64,000 nt of DNA from Tolypothrix bouteillei VB521301 (GCF_000760695.4 NZ_JHEG04000001.1:2078717-2142716); one strand, 5' to 3'. Positions 35,854 through 45,067 are shown, numbered from the stretch's first letter. Notes: generated from the letters alone by a model not told the origin. Numbers and translations are program-made.

Positions 35854-37182
35854 CTATACTTTATTTTTGAGAACATCGAGAGCAGCTTTTTGTCCAGCTC
35901 GAATAGCACCCTCAATATAGTTAACCCAAATGCTAGAACGTTCTGTACCAGCCCAATGAATTTTACCTACAGGACTATTCAGGACAGAACCCACCGCAGT
36001 AAGCAAACCAGGTGGGAGTGCAGAAATACATCCACCAATCCAAGGTTGAGTATTCCAATCAAACTCCACTAATTCTAAAGGTCGTTGTGCAGCCTCACCA
36101 AAAGTTTGCCCGAGAAACGCCAAGAAAATCTCTTGACGCTCGGACTCTGCTAAATGGGAATAATCGGGAGCTAGCAATCCAACAATGACTCCTTTGCTCC
36201 CGTCTTCTGGTGAAATATCAATAACCTCAATTTTGGTATCGACGCTGAGAAAGTGACCGGTGGCAATTTTTCCCTGCCAAAAGGGTTTTTCGTAAACAGC
36301 GTGGATTTTTACCCAACTCATTGTTTTCCACCCTTCAATGAGTTGGCGGTGTCCCAAAGGTAGGGGAGGAGAAAATTTAATATCAGCTATACTTTTGGGC
36401 ATCATTGCCACTATAACCTGTTGAGCGCGGATAACCCCGTACTCTGAAACCAGTTGAACAGTAGAGCCATCGTAACCAGATATTTCAGTGACAGGAGCAC
36501 TGAGCACAACCCTCTCGCCCAAACGTTCTGCGATCTTCAAGGAAATTTGCTGTGTCCCTCCAACCAAGCAAAACTCCTCAGCCGTTTCTAGAAGATCGTA
36601 AAATCCCGCCGTATGGACAAAATGCAGCATCCATAAAAAGGAAACTTGATTCGGATCGCCACTTAAAATTTGGCGCACACATCCCTCAAACCAAGCTTTT
36701 GCTTCATCTGTGACTGTGTTTTGCTCAATCCAATCACCCATTGTTATGGAGTCTAATGCTTCAGCGTCAGGAGAATCCCAAGGGGTTTCTACTGGAACTG
36801 TCAAGCATAAAGCTTCAAACTTTGCCATGGCTCGAGCAAAATCCTGTTGGGCAATGTCTGATGCTAATGTTGGAGATGCTTCCAGCATTGTCCATTTTTG
36901 CCGAAAGCCATAAAGAGTTTGACCTTCAAACTTTCCTCTCTTCGTGGTTATGCCCATTTCTGCAGCCAAAGCAAGCAAAGCTGTTTGAGTAGGTCCCACC
37001 CAAGTCCCACCTTGTTCGACATAACCTCCCGATGTTAGCGGATGATTGAGAGTCCGTCCACCAACTCGCGAACTTGCTTCTAATACGATTAAAGATTCAA
37101 TACCTAATTTGTAAAGTTCCCAAGCCGCACTTAAACCGGAAATACCTGCACCTACAATTGCGACATTTACATTAATATTCAT
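35854..37182 (-). CDS. flavin-containing amine oxidase family protein
   Basis: 442 residues. An N-terminal FAD-binding Rossmann motif (VAIVGAGISGLSAAWEL, then VLEASSRVGGRTL) and the GGTWVGPTQ segment are typical of flavin monoamine oxidases. The C-terminal FAD-contact segment is IHWAGTERSSIWVNYIEGAIRAGQKAA. The middle substrate domain includes FLWMLHFVHTAGFYDLL and WKTMSWVKIHAVYEKPFW. It should oxidise a primary or secondary amine (or L-amino acid) to the aldehyde or keto product with H2O2. The substrate cannot be read from the sequence. It is next to the NRPS region, but no direct link is shown. Confidence 0.9.
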   Translation of the reverse strand: MNINVNVAIVGAGISGLSAAWELYKLGIESLIVLEASSRVGGRTLNHPLTSGGYVEQGGTWVGPTQTALLALAAEMGITTKRGKFEGQTLYGFRQKWTMLEASPTLASDIAQQDFARAMAKFEALCLTVPVETPWDSPDAEALDSITMGDWIEQNTVTDEAKAWFEGCVRQILSGDPNQVSFLWMLHFVHTAGFYDLLETAEEFCLVGGTQQISLKIAERLGERVVLSAPVTEISGYDGSTVQLVSEYGVIRAQQVIVAMMPKSIADIKFSPPLPLGHRQLIEGWKTMSWVKIHAVYEKPFWQGKIATGHFLSVDTKIEVIDISPEDGSKGVIVGLLAPDYSHLAESERQEIFLAFLGQTFGEAAQRPLELVEFDWNTQPWIGGCISALPPGLLTAVGSVLNSPVGKIHWAGTERSSIWVNYIEGAIRAGQKAALDVLKNKV

Positions 37183-37310
37183 TATTAATTTTTTTTGATT
37201 TTAGATTTTGGATTAAACAGAAATGTTCTCCCGCAGTCCTCACCTAAAAATACTTGAAAACATTCCCAATTGGGAGAGGCTTCTCCCGTGTCTCCCCCTC
37301 TCCCTTCTCC

Positions 37311-38279
37311 CTATTCCCTAACCTCTTCCGCGCTCCAACTCTTACCTTGGCAAAAGTCATCTATCCAATTAGCTAGATGACGAACTCGACGTGTTGACAC
37401 TAAATTCTCTTGTTGATGACTGTCTTCCTGCGGTATCGTCACAAACGGGCTTTTGCTTTCCCCATCGTTATCGATGGTAAAGTGTGATTCACAATTTCTT
37501 TGCCCTTCTCTATCAAAAAGCGCAAGAGTTGGTACGCGATGAAGACTGCTTGTCCGGTCAGGCGTAGCAACTGCAACAGAAGATACGTAATTTCTTTTAA
37601 CTTCCAATTCTGTGGGGACATCAACAGAGCGAAAAAATTTGCCTTGAAGCGTTACCTCCTTGGAAAAATAGGAAAACCATGGAATTGATATATTTTTGCT
37701 TTTTACAGGGGAAGCCGTAACTGCAACTGATGGTACTGTATGGCTTTCACTTTCTATTTTGGGAGAAACATTAAAATTCCCTAATGGTAAAGAGTGGTTT
37801 TGGCTTTCTTCATTGATGGCAATGTCATTGGAAGTTAGAGGACGATCGCCATATAATATTTCAGTCGTTACTTCAAAGGAAGTTACAGATTGGTGTTTGC
37901 TTTCTACTTCCGTGGCAGCTACACTGGGGTTTAGAGATTTTCCATGCAGTAATTTCTCTTGTAAAAAAATATTGGAACTTGGGCTAGCTACCTCAGATTC
38001 ATCCAAAGGAATTAAGTGTAAATGCTCCTCAGGGTTAAAGTTAAGACCCAAAGCTGACACAATTTCATCTGGATCGTTATTCAGTTCTATAAGAAAAGGA
38101 AGAAGCTGCTCAAGTTGGGGTTCCAAAACAGACAGAGTTGCCAAAATAAAACTAGAGGAAGGGCGACGCAATCCATCATACGTTCCCCACACTCGTACTT
38201 TTACCAGCCACGAACGATTTTTGTAGTAGTAATTCACCCACTTGAGTTTCAAAGACTGGCGAATTTGCTGAATATTCAT
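37311..38279 (-). CDS. DUF5331-type protein with variable repetitive middle
   Basis: 322 residues. The N-terminal 90 residues (MNIQQIRQSLKLKWVNYYYKNRSWL...VWGTYDGLRRPSSSFILATLSVLEPQL) match the cyanobacterial DUF5331 family as I remember it. Residues about 95-285 are low in conserved appearance and contain loosely repeated VAVTA/SVAVAT units separated by charged loops. A short C-terminal helix (RRVRHLANWIDDFCQGKSWSAEEV) probably is a second conserved element. No signal or membrane helix. Function unknown. The ATG at 38279 sits next to repeat element D. Confidence 0.7.
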   Translation of the reverse strand: MNIQQIRQSLKLKWVNYYYKNRSWLVKVRVWGTYDGLRRPSSSFILATLSVLEPQLEQLLPFLIELNNDPDEIVSALGLNFNPEEHLHLIPLDESEVASPSSNIFLQEKLLHGKSLNPSVAATEVESKHQSVTSFEVTTEILYGDRPLTSNDIAINEESQNHSLPLGNFNVSPKIESESHTVPSVAVTASPVKSKNISIPWFSYFSKEVTLQGKFFRSVDVPTELEVKRNYVSSVAVATPDRTSSLHRVPTLALFDREGQRNCESHFTIDNDGESKSPFVTIPQEDSHQQENLVSTRRVRHLANWIDDFCQGKSWSAEEVRE

Positions 38280-38286
38280 TGAAAGG

Positions 38287-38357
38287 TGTTAGTGGTTAAT
38301 GGTTAGTGGCTAGTGGTTAGTTGTTTTAACCACTAACGACCAACCACTAATGACTAA
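38287..38357. repeat. inverted-arm heptamer repeat element D
   Basis: TTAGTGGTTAATGGTTAGTG-type units (38287-38324) face AACCACTAACGACCAACCAC-type units (38326-38357) with almost no interior, giving a long imperfect hairpin. It lies between the ferredoxin-like gene stop and the DUF5331 start. Confidence 0.7.
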
Positions 38358-38391
38358 CTATGTTCTTGAAATCGATAATAGAGCATATGTG

Positions 38392-38664
38392 TCACTCTTT
38401 TAAACTATGCTGGTGTTGTTCTACCAGTAGAGGTACTTCATGGGGACGGACACCTCGGTACCAAATCCTTTCGGGTAATACCAGAACTATAGGTCCGTTA
38501 CCACACTGTCCCAAACAACCACAACCGGACACCGTGACTCCAGGAATTAACCTGGCTTCAAACGCGGCTAAAACTTTTGCTGCACCTTGCTTGCGACAGG
38601 CGCGGTTTTGGCAAACCCGGATGCATTTAGAAGAATCGGATTGTGGCGTTAGCGGTTGAGTCAT
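38392..38664 (-). CDS. thioredoxin-like (2Fe-2S) ferredoxin domain protein
   Basis: 90 residues with the thioredoxin-like [2Fe-2S] ferredoxin pattern: CIRVCQNRACRKQGA at about 14-28 and SGCGCLGQCGNGPIVLVLPE at about 46-65. The cysteines in these two blocks can bind a [2Fe-2S] cluster. The family includes NuoE-like and small stand-alone electron carriers. Its ATG overlaps the TGA of cysK in an ATGA quartet, so translation is probably coupled to cysteine synthase. This hints at a role in sulfur assimilation or Fe-S/redox supply, which is an inference. Confidence 0.88.
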   Translation of the reverse strand: MTQPLTPQSDSSKCIRVCQNRACRKQGAAKVLAAFEARLIPGVTVSGCGCLGQCGNGPIVLVLPERIWYRGVRPHEVPLLVEQHQHSLKE

Positions 38665-39638
38665 AAATTAACAGCCAAGCCTTTCGATTCCAACCATTCA
38701 GTATTGAAGATCCGCGATTGGTAACGAGAACCGCTATCACATAAAATGGTGACAATGGTATGTCCCGGTCCCATTCGTTTAGCTAAAGCAACAGCAGCAC
38801 CAACGTTAATACCTGTAGAACCCCCCATGAATATGCCATCTTTTCGCAACAACTGGTAAACAACTCTCAAGGCTTCGCGATCGTCAACTTGGATCGCATC
38901 ATCCGCTGGTGCGTCTTCCATATTAGCAGTGATGCGACTGTTCCCAATTCCCTCCGTGATAGAGTTCCCCTCAATCTTGATTTCACCTGTCTTGATATAG
39001 CTGTACAATCCACTTCCCATGGGATCGGCGACAACACACTTGATAGCTGGATTTTTTTCCTTTAAGTACATTGCTACACCCGCAAAGGTTCCTCCAGTCC
39101 CTGTTGCAGATACCCAAGCATCAACTTTACCGTCTGTTTGCGACCAAATTTCCGGTCCTGTCGTTTCATAATGAGCGCGGCGATTTGCTAAGTTATCAAA
39201 CTGATTTGCCCAAATAGCATTTTCCATCTCCGAGGCTACTCTGCCAGAGAGTTTAACGTAGTTGTTTGGATCTTTATAGGGTACTGCAGGAACGGGGCGA
39301 ACTTCTGCGCCTAACGCCCGCAAAGCATCCATCTTTTCTTGGGACTGGGTGTTGGGAATAATAATGAGGCATTTGTAGCCTTTAGCGTTACAAATATGTG
39401 CCAGTCCAATACCTGTATTCCCTGCTGTGCCTTCTACGACTGTACCACCGGGTTTAATTAATCCTTTTTCTTCAGCATCTTTAATAATGTACAGTGCGGC
39501 TCTGTCTTTTACAGAACCACCAGGGTTAAGAAATTCTGCCTTACCCAGGATTTCGCAGCCGGTTTCTTCACAGAAACTGTTCAGTCGAATCAGTGGTGTG
39601 TTCCCTACAGCACCTACAAAACCATTTTTAATATCCAT
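38661..39638 (-). CDS. cysK: cysteine synthase A (O-acetylserine sulfhydrylase)
   Basis: A 325-residue PLP enzyme that makes L-cysteine from O-acetylserine and sulfide. It has GNTPLIRL, the PLP lysine in NPGGSVKDRAA (about 38-48), the substrate-binding EGTAGNTGIGLAH (usually TSGNTG; here AGNTG), the phosphate-binding SATGTGGTFAG and the C-terminal GGSTGINVGAA and LCDSGSRY. The E-G-T-A-G-N-T loop and the RRAHYETTGPEIW segment place it with the cyanobacterial CysK-like branch, perhaps a specialised one. It is upstream of and overlaps the ferredoxin-like gene by 4 bp. Confidence 0.92.
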   Translation of the reverse strand: MDIKNGFVGAVGNTPLIRLNSFCEETGCEILGKAEFLNPGGSVKDRAALYIIKDAEEKGLIKPGGTVVEGTAGNTGIGLAHICNAKGYKCLIIIPNTQSQEKMDALRALGAEVRPVPAVPYKDPNNYVKLSGRVASEMENAIWANQFDNLANRRAHYETTGPEIWSQTDGKVDAWVSATGTGGTFAGVAMYLKEKNPAIKCVVADPMGSGLYSYIKTGEIKIEGNSITEGIGNSRITANMEDAPADDAIQVDDREALRVVYQLLRKDGIFMGGSTGINVGAAVALAKRMGPGHTIVTILCDSGSRYQSRIFNTEWLESKGLAVNL

Positions 39639-40267
39639 GTTAAATTAACTCGCATTCGGTTTTCATTTCTAAAAAATTTTTCAGTACTGTGGGTAGGGCT
39701 TTAGCCCACCAAAAATCAGGTATGGTGGGGATTTACCGTACCTGTGCAGTACGGGTGGTGCGGAAATAAGGCAACCATCAGTAACAGACAAAAAGCTTAC
39801 TGTATAAGGTTTTTCCCCCTTTGCCACGCCACTTGCTTTATGCCGGAGAACCCCTTTGAGTTCGCCCTCCCTTGTTCGCCAGTCGCCAGGGCGCGGGAAA
39901 CCCGCCTACAGCAATGGTCTCACCGCCTGCAGCGCTGACTCACCAGTTACCAAAAGAGGGAAACCCTCCTATGGTACTTTCGTACCGCATTTCGCTATCA
40001 GCACCGATCTCACCGTCCACAGCAGTGGCTCCTCTGACGAGAGTACTTCTGCCTTCTTGTACCGGGTATATTCAAAAATCAAATAGGATTTTTTTATATT
40101 GTGACATTCCGCGCACCATAATTAAGTGTTGATATCAGCAGTTACTAGCCCTCTTGCCATTGGCTGTTGAGGTGCGAAATCCCTCGAATCCCCCATCGCA
40201 TTTATGCGTAGGGATGCTTTCTAACGTAGTAGCGAGCGTTCGGGGCTTCCTGACTTAAGCGATCTTC
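39639..40267. other. repeat- and hairpin-rich spacer between cysK and dedA
   Basis: A 629-bp spacer without coding content. It carries three short hairpins at 39893-39986 and a further interrupted hairpin at 40188-40215 (ATCCC..CGCAT/ATGCG..GGGAT). Small open frames through it are translations of the repeats. The cysK promoter should lie at its left end. Confidence 0.5.
39893..39986. repeat. array of three small hairpins
   Basis: GCGGGAAACCCGC (39893-39905), GAGGGAAACCCTC (39956-39968) and GGTACTTTCGTACC (39973-39986) are each perfect 5-bp stems with 3-4 nt loops. The flanking text repeats loosely (GGTCTCACCGCC / GATCTCACCGTCC). This is a degenerate tandem repeat unit of about 60-110 bp. Confidence 0.55.
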
Positions 40268-40900
40268 TTACTCCTTAGTGCTCTCAACCCCGACTTTCCG
40301 CGACTCCAACCACAGGGGAATGGCAATTACAGCGACTAGAATGAGCAACGCTGCGATCGCAAACTGACTGACCCAAGTTACGAGTTGTTCTAGAGAAACT
40401 ATTTTTCCTGCAAAAAAAGCCAGTGTTACCATGACGCTAGCCCAAGAGACTGCTCCTGCTAAATTGCACAAAAAGAATTTGCCAAAGGGCATTTCTGCTA
40501 TACCCGCAAGAGGCGCTGCAAAAATCCTCAACAGTGCAAAAAAGCGTCCAAAAAACACTGCTTTGACCGCATTTTCACTAAATTGGTCTTTGATGGCTAA
40601 TATTCTCGCTTCTGAAATTCTGAATATACTTGCTAGCCTAATAAGTAAAGACCAGCCGCCAATTCTACCTATCCAATAACCGCACGTACCCCCGATTGCA
40701 GCACCAGCTGAGGCGTCGCTGAGAACCAGCCAGTAATTTAGTTCCTTGCTACCAGCTAAAAAACCACCTACTAAGGTCACGGTTTCGCCAGGAAGAGGAA
40801 TCCCTAAATTTTCTAACAAAATTCCCAAAAAAATTGCCCAATAGCCATACTCGTGAGCAACCTTCTGGATGTTTTCTAGTGATATGAATTCAAGAGACAT
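40268..40900 (-). CDS. DedA family membrane protein
   Basis: A 210-residue member of the DedA/SNARE-associated (VTT) family; some members flip undecaprenyl phosphate or phospholipids. Family marks are ILLENLGIPLPGETVTLVGGFLAG at about 27-50, GYWIGRIGG, the GRFFALLRIFAAPLAGIAEMPFGKFFL segment (about 117-143) with its conserved arginines, and a C-terminal hydrophobic helix (AIAALLILVAVIAIPLWL). Four to five membrane segments are visible. Monocistronic on the minus strand. Confidence 0.9.
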   Translation of the reverse strand: MSLEFISLENIQKVAHEYGYWAIFLGILLENLGIPLPGETVTLVGGFLAGSKELNYWLVLSDASAGAAIGGTCGYWIGRIGGWSLLIRLASIFRISEARILAIKDQFSENAVKAVFFGRFFALLRIFAAPLAGIAEMPFGKFFLCNLAGAVSWASVMVTLAFFAGKIVSLEQLVTWVSQFAIAALLILVAVIAIPLWLESRKVGVESTKE

Positions 40901-41334
40901 CCAGCACCGCCATCTTTACAATTTTTTACTTTCTCTTCTATGTTGACTCTTTTTTATGCCGCGTGTCAATGAATTTACTCAGGTCAACGTGCCATTGTCT
41001 GCCGACAATTTTTGCTGTACCTCTTTATCATAGAAACGGCACTTAAAAAGACATCATAAATAATTTTAACAAAAAGTTTACAAAAGTACCAAAAACCTGT
41101 AAAAATTCTGTAAAAGATACGGTTGATACTGAAATCCACAAATAGTTATGCCTATATTGGGGAAAGTTAGGACAAATTATACGACATGGATACTGAAAAT
41201 ATCAGTCTAAACCATACCGCTGCAATTCCCCAAGTTATTGGGTGAAAAAGCAGCATTTTTAATGGTTTAAAGTAAAACGGTGTCTGTGTCTGTTTTCTGT
41301 TTTTGTACAGTGTTTCAACTACCCAGTTAAATTC
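40901..41334. other. gene-free spacer between divergent dedA and the STAS gene
   Basis: A 434-bp AT-rich region with the promoters of both flanking genes. I saw no clear operator, hairpin or repeat. No coding frame of note. Confidence 0.4.
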
Positions 41335-41688
41335 ATGACTACTACATCAGACTGTCAAGTAATCTTGTTTAAACCCGAAGGACGTATAGATTTGCAAGGA
41401 GGAATGGCTCTTAGCGAAAAAATGACCTCAGTGGTTCCTAAATCCAATCAACTGTGGGTTATTGACCTAGCTAAAGTTGATTTTATGGACAGTTCTGGAC
41501 TAGTGTCTCTAGTCAAAGGATTAAAAGTAGCCCGTCAAAGCGGCTGTCGATTGGTTATTTGTAACGTTCAACCTCCTGTCAGATTGATATTGGAACTCAC
41601 TCAATTAGATACCGTCTTTGAAATTTTTAGCTCCTACGAAGACATTTTCATTGAAAGCAATGAGGAAAATCTAGTTGTAGCGAACTAA
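41335..41688 (+). CDS. STAS-domain anti-sigma factor antagonist
   Basis: A 117-residue single STAS domain of the SpoIIAA/RsbV type, which takes part in partner-switching with a sigma-factor-binding kinase. The phosphorylatable serine is in VDFMDSSGLVSLVKGL (about 48-63), after a beta-strand start (VILFKPEGRIDLQGG). CRLVICNVQPPVRLILELTQLDTVFEIF completes the fold. No cognate kinase or phosphatase is next to it; cyanobacterial partners are often encoded elsewhere. ATG at 41335; long spacers on both sides, so it is monocistronic. Confidence 0.92.
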   Translation: MTTTSDCQVILFKPEGRIDLQGGMALSEKMTSVVPKSNQLWVIDLAKVDFMDSSGLVSLVKGLKVARQSGCRLVICNVQPPVRLILELTQLDTVFEIFSSYEDIFIESNEENLVVAN

Positions 41689-42168
41689 AGATTTGACACG
41701 TGATTCCAAAGATCGTTAGTGGTGCTTGCGTGCATACTGCAGGAGATTATTATCCTATCAATTGAAAATATCCACCTCAGAAACCTAAAGCGATGGATAA
41801 CTTCATCGTTCAAACCAATTGAACAAGCACTCACTAGGTGACTTCATAACTTTTTCCCATTAACTGCTTTGCTAAAGTAACTTTTGTCTGCGACGTAGAC
41901 CTTTAGCAGCAAGTACCACTCGTTGATTGAATAGTTCCACTAATCAGCCATGACCATCTGTAATACGTTATGCCAAACAAATATTAGCGCCATGCGAAAG
42001 TTTTTTGGCAAACTACAACAATTCTTTAAAATGGGTGTACTCTATCTTTAAATTTACAAGTCCTGATGGTTTGGCAAAAGAATAATCTCCTGCAAGTGGG
42101 AAAAAGTTATCACTTAAATGATTTGTTGCTAGGTAATTGTTATTAGTCACCAATCGCCGATCGCTGAC
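41689..42168. other. gene-free spacer
   Basis: A 480-bp spacer between the stops of the STAS gene and the convergent coiled-coil gene. I saw no coding region, tRNA or strong hairpin. Confidence 0.4.
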
Positions 42169-42723
42169 TTAAGCGTTCTGGGTTGAAATATTATTTTGTG
42201 GAGATGCAGCACGCGGAAAATTTGGCAAATCTATACCGCTATGGCTAGCTGTACGAGTTTTCAAAGCCAAACGGTAACTTACACTTTGAAGTTCGGCTTG
42301 TAATTGACGGTTTTCCTGTTGTAGCATTGCTACCTTTTCCCGAACTGGAGCCATGCGCTCTTCAAATTTGCGGCGGTATATATGGGGTAATTCTTGTACG
42401 ACTTGCTCTAGCATGCGACTGCGATCGGTCAGTTCCTGGACTGATTGTCGCAACTGATAAATTTCCGCATCACGAGTTGATATTTGTTCTTGATAAAACG
42501 TTACCTGCTGCTCAACAGCTTGCAATTGCTCTCGCAGTTCATGCAACTGACTCAGATGACGTTCCGATACCTCTGTTTGGGGCATAAAATTGGTATTGCC
42601 CTTCACCAGGCGGAAGAGTTCTTGAGACAGTTGTTGCACGAGTTGATCTCGAAGCTGCAACTCTTGACGCAGTTTCGACACTTCAGCGGAGAGAGCTTGG
42701 ATTGTGGAATCAGTTTGGCTCAC
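42169..42723 (-). CDS. coiled-coil protein, unknown function
   Basis: 184 residues, soluble. Nearly the whole protein up to residue 155 is predicted by heptads to be coiled coil (IQALSAEVSKLRQELQLRD.., LHELREQLQAVEQQVTFYQEQI, VAMLQQENRQLQAELQSV), with a loop near NTNFMPQTEVSER. The C-terminus is short and disordered (NFPRAASPQNNIS). It starts with GTG at 42723 (MSQTDSTIQ). I recall similar cyanobacterial proteins without assigned function. It may be a structural or cell-shape/division-linked scaffold, but the sequence alone does not show this. Confidence 0.75.
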   Translation of the reverse strand: MSQTDSTIQALSAEVSKLRQELQLRDQLVQQLSQELFRLVKGNTNFMPQTEVSERHLSQLHELREQLQAVEQQVTFYQEQISTRDAEIYQLRQSVQELTDRSRMLEQVVQELPHIYRRKFEERMAPVREKVAMLQQENRQLQAELQSVSYRLALKTRTASHSGIDLPNFPRAASPQNNISTQNA

Positions 42724-43034
42724 CGTGCTTGCAGCTCCCGTTAAAAATATTTTTTACTTTATTTGTTACTACAGTAATCATAGTTTGGCAAGTAATAGTT
42801 AATGTAGCATTACCAGACGAATCGGCAATACGTAGATATGCTATTTTTTTTGATTGGTGGATTGGTGGTTGGTGGATTGGTGGTTGGTGGTTAGTGGTTG
42901 GTGGGGGAATATAGCCTTGCGCTCTTACATGGCTGTGCTAAGCACACGCTTGGCGCTTGACGTACCCCAAAGGTTAGAGATCTTCCTATAGTATACTTAT
43001 ACTACCAACCACTAACCACTAACTAATTCCCTGA
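42724..43034. other. repeat-bounded spacer between rpsF and the coiled-coil gene
   Basis: 311 bp, largely made of repeat element E (42853-43026). The promoter of the coiled-coil gene should lie near 42730-42850. No coding content. Confidence 0.5.
42853..43026. repeat. inverted-arm heptamer repeat element E
   Basis: GATTGGTGG/TTGGTGG units (42853-42904) oppose CCAACCACTAACCACTAAC (43005-43023). The interior holds GCTGTGCTAAGCACACGC and a TATAGTATACTTATACT palindrome-like stretch. The right arm ends just before the rpsF stop. Confidence 0.65.
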
Positions 43035-43361
43035 CTAGGTAGCAGCGGTTGCGGGTTCAGCTTTTGCTTCTTGAACTTCTTGTTTGATGGTCAAGTAGCG
43101 AATGACTTCTTCACTCAAACGCATAGCGCGTTCCATAATAGCGATGGCATTACCGGGCGCACTATAGTTCATTTGAATGTAAACTCCGTCTCTTTGTCTG
43201 GCGATTTCATAGGCGAGACGGCGCTTTCCCCGATTCTGTATTTGGATATCTTCAGATCCTTGTTCCCGCAGCAAGTTTTCGTATTTTGCGATCGCTTGCT
43301 CTACTTGTTCGTCTGTCAAGTCAGGACGAAGGATATACATTGTCTCGTAAGCTGTTGCCAC
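43035..43361 (-). CDS. rpsF: 30S ribosomal protein S6
   Basis: 108 residues. S6 binds the central domain of 16S rRNA with S18. The sequence shows [20 protein letters not shown] at the start, YENLLREQG, the basic [27 protein letters not shown] and [19 protein letters not shown] start it at GTG 43361, with AAAGGAG 9 bases upstream; the longer frame to 43445 adds 28 residues without family character. Monocistronic; rpsR is not in the window. Confidence 0.93.
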   Translation of the reverse strand: MATAYETMYILRPDLTDEQVEQAIAKYENLLREQGSEDIQIQNRGKRRLAYEIARQRDGVYIQMNYSAPGNAIAIMERAMRLSEEVIRYLTIKQEVQEAKAEPATAAT

Positions 43362-43813
43362 TGTTTCGATCTCCTTTTGGGCTGTATGGCTGCCGATGTT
43401 ACTTCGTACAGGTATTTTTTTTACAAAACCTGCACTGATTAACACCTAAAGCAACAAGGTGTAATTGATACCTTCTGATTATAATCGGGAAATTTTTGAG
43501 ATGAAGCCGGAGCGAGTCGTACTCTGACTCGACGGCTGCAACCTTAGATATGGGTAACTACTAAGCGCTTTTCTTGCACTTGTTGCCTTACGTTTGATGT
43601 TGCTTTGGTTTCAACCAAAAACTGTGCTGTAAGGTAGTTTCCCAAAATCTTTTTCAAATTATCGTGCGATCCGATCAAAGACACTGAGTGGATGCACTTC
43701 CCTCATAGCTTTATAATCTTACCAGTTTTTAATTATAGTACTTGAATAAATCGCCATCAGAATTTCTCACTTGGTGGCGGTTCTAATTGCTGAGTAAGGA
43801 ACTAACCAAGCTT
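43362..43813. other. divergent spacer upstream of rpsF and the FAH-family gene
   Basis: 452 bp between divergent genes. A hairpin at 43505-43537 (CGAGTC..GACTCG flanked by AGCC..GGCT) is the one clear structure. Promoters for both genes lie here. The 5' part could also include an rpsF leader. No coding content. Confidence 0.45.
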
Positions 43814-44587
43814 ATGGCACAGCGCTACGTGCGAGTCCAAAATCCCAAAGGACAAGTTTACTACGGCTTGTTACAACTCTCCTTGAAAGTACAGGTACTT
43901 GATGCTCCACCCTGGCTTGAAGGACAACCAGCCGATATGGTATTGGAACCAGAAAGTTACCAAATTCTTGCTCCCTGTGCGCCCTCAAAAATTGTGGCGG
44001 TGGGCAAAAACTATGCAGAACACGCTGCAGAGATGGGAACAGATGTGCCAAGTGAACCTTTGCTCTTTTTAAAGCCGCCGACAGCTATAATTGCTTCTTC
44101 AGAAGCAATTTACTATCCGCCCCAATCCCAACGGGTAGATTATGAGGGAGAATTAGCATTGGTCATCGGCGAGGTCGCTTTTGAATGCACGCCCGAGGAA
44201 GCACAAAAAAAAATTTGGGGTTACACCATTGCTAATGACGTAACAGCAAGAGATTTGCAGAAACGTGATAATCAATGGACGCGAGCTAAAGGTTTTGATA
44301 GTTTTTGTCCTCTCGGACCTTGGATTGTCCGTGAATTAAGCCCAGGCGCTCGAATACAGACTTTTTTGAACGAGCAAATAGAACCCGTCCAATCTGCTAC
44401 TATCGATCAGATGGTGTTTTCCCCTGATTTTCTTGTCTCTTACATCAGCCAGATAATGACCCTGCTACCTGGAGATGTCGTGCTGACAGGAACGCCCCTA
44501 GGAGTCGGTCCAATACATTCAGGCGATCGCATTCGAGTAGAAATTGAGGGTATTGGACGGCTAGAAAACACAGTCAAAACCCGTTAA
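43814..44587 (+). CDS. fumarylacetoacetate hydrolase family protein
   Basis: 257 residues of the FAH superfamily (fumarylpyruvate hydrolase/acylpyruvase/oxaloacetate-tautomerase-like). The metal site is visible: SKIVAVGKNYAEHAAEMG at about 61-78, VDYEGELALVIG at about 108-119 with the metal-binding E-x-E, and GYTIANDVTARDLQKRDNQWTRAKGFDSFCPLGPW. The C-terminus has LLPGDVVLTGTPLGVGPIHSGDRIRVEIEGIG. The likely reaction is C-C hydrolysis or tautomerisation of a beta-diketo acid; the exact substrate is unknown. I chose ATG 43814 over TTG 43787. Convergent with the Tic20 gene, 3 bp apart. Confidence 0.9.
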   Translation: MAQRYVRVQNPKGQVYYGLLQLSLKVQVLDAPPWLEGQPADMVLEPESYQILAPCAPSKIVAVGKNYAEHAAEMGTDVPSEPLLFLKPPTAIIASSEAIYYPPQSQRVDYEGELALVIGEVAFECTPEEAQKKIWGYTIANDVTARDLQKRDNQWTRAKGFDSFCPLGPWIVRELSPGARIQTFLNEQIEPVQSATIDQMVFSPDFLVSYISQIMTLLPGDVVLTGTPLGVGPIHSGDRIRVEIEGIGRLENTVKTR

Positions 44588-44590
44588 CAA

Positions 44591-45067
44591 CTAACGGACT
44601 TGCATGTAAACAGCATCAGAAATAGCAGGAATTTCTGCGTAACGTCCCATTAAAGACTGAACAACAGAGTAAACAACTGCTGCGACTATGCCCAAAAAGA
44701 TCGTTGTAGATAAGGTTTGTGCTGCAAAAGCGATACCGGGAAGTGCCACGAGTCGCAAAAGTATACCGCACAAATAAGCAACAATGTCTAAAAGTAACGC
44801 TTGCATTGTGTTGAAACGAATGAAGTGAGGAATTCTTTCGTTTCTAACTACTAAAAAGAACAACAAAAAGAAAATAATGAGTTCGCTATATGGTCCTAAA
44901 ATACCGTAGATTGCTAACACTGGCTGTAGGGGCAAAAACAGCACAGCCAGTGCAGGAAACTCTGTAAATAGAGAAATTCCGAATGCAAGTGCAGCAATCA
45001 GAGGTAGCAAATAAGGTAAACAAGCAAAAAGGCGATCTGAAACCGTGGTAGACCCGCGCCAAGCCAT
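44591..45067 (-). CDS. Tic20 family protein
   Basis: A 158-residue homologue of the plastid inner-envelope translocon protein Tic20; its role in cyanobacteria is unclear. Four membrane helices are visible: LLPLIAALAFGISLF, AVLFLPLQPVLAIYGIL, ELIIFFLLFFLVV, and the C-terminal pair from ALLLDIVAYLCGILL to FLGIVAAVVYSVVQS. The family segment FLVVRNERIPHFIRFNTMQALLLDI is present at about 70-94. AGGAGA precedes the ATG. The stop nearly touches the convergent FAH-family gene. Confidence 0.92.
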   Translation of the reverse strand: MAWRGSTTVSDRLFACLPYLLPLIAALAFGISLFTEFPALAVLFLPLQPVLAIYGILGPYSELIIFFLLFFLVVRNERIPHFIRFNTMQALLLDIVAYLCGILLRLVALPGIAFAAQTLSTTIFLGIVAAVVYSVVQSLMGRYAEIPAISDAVYMQVR

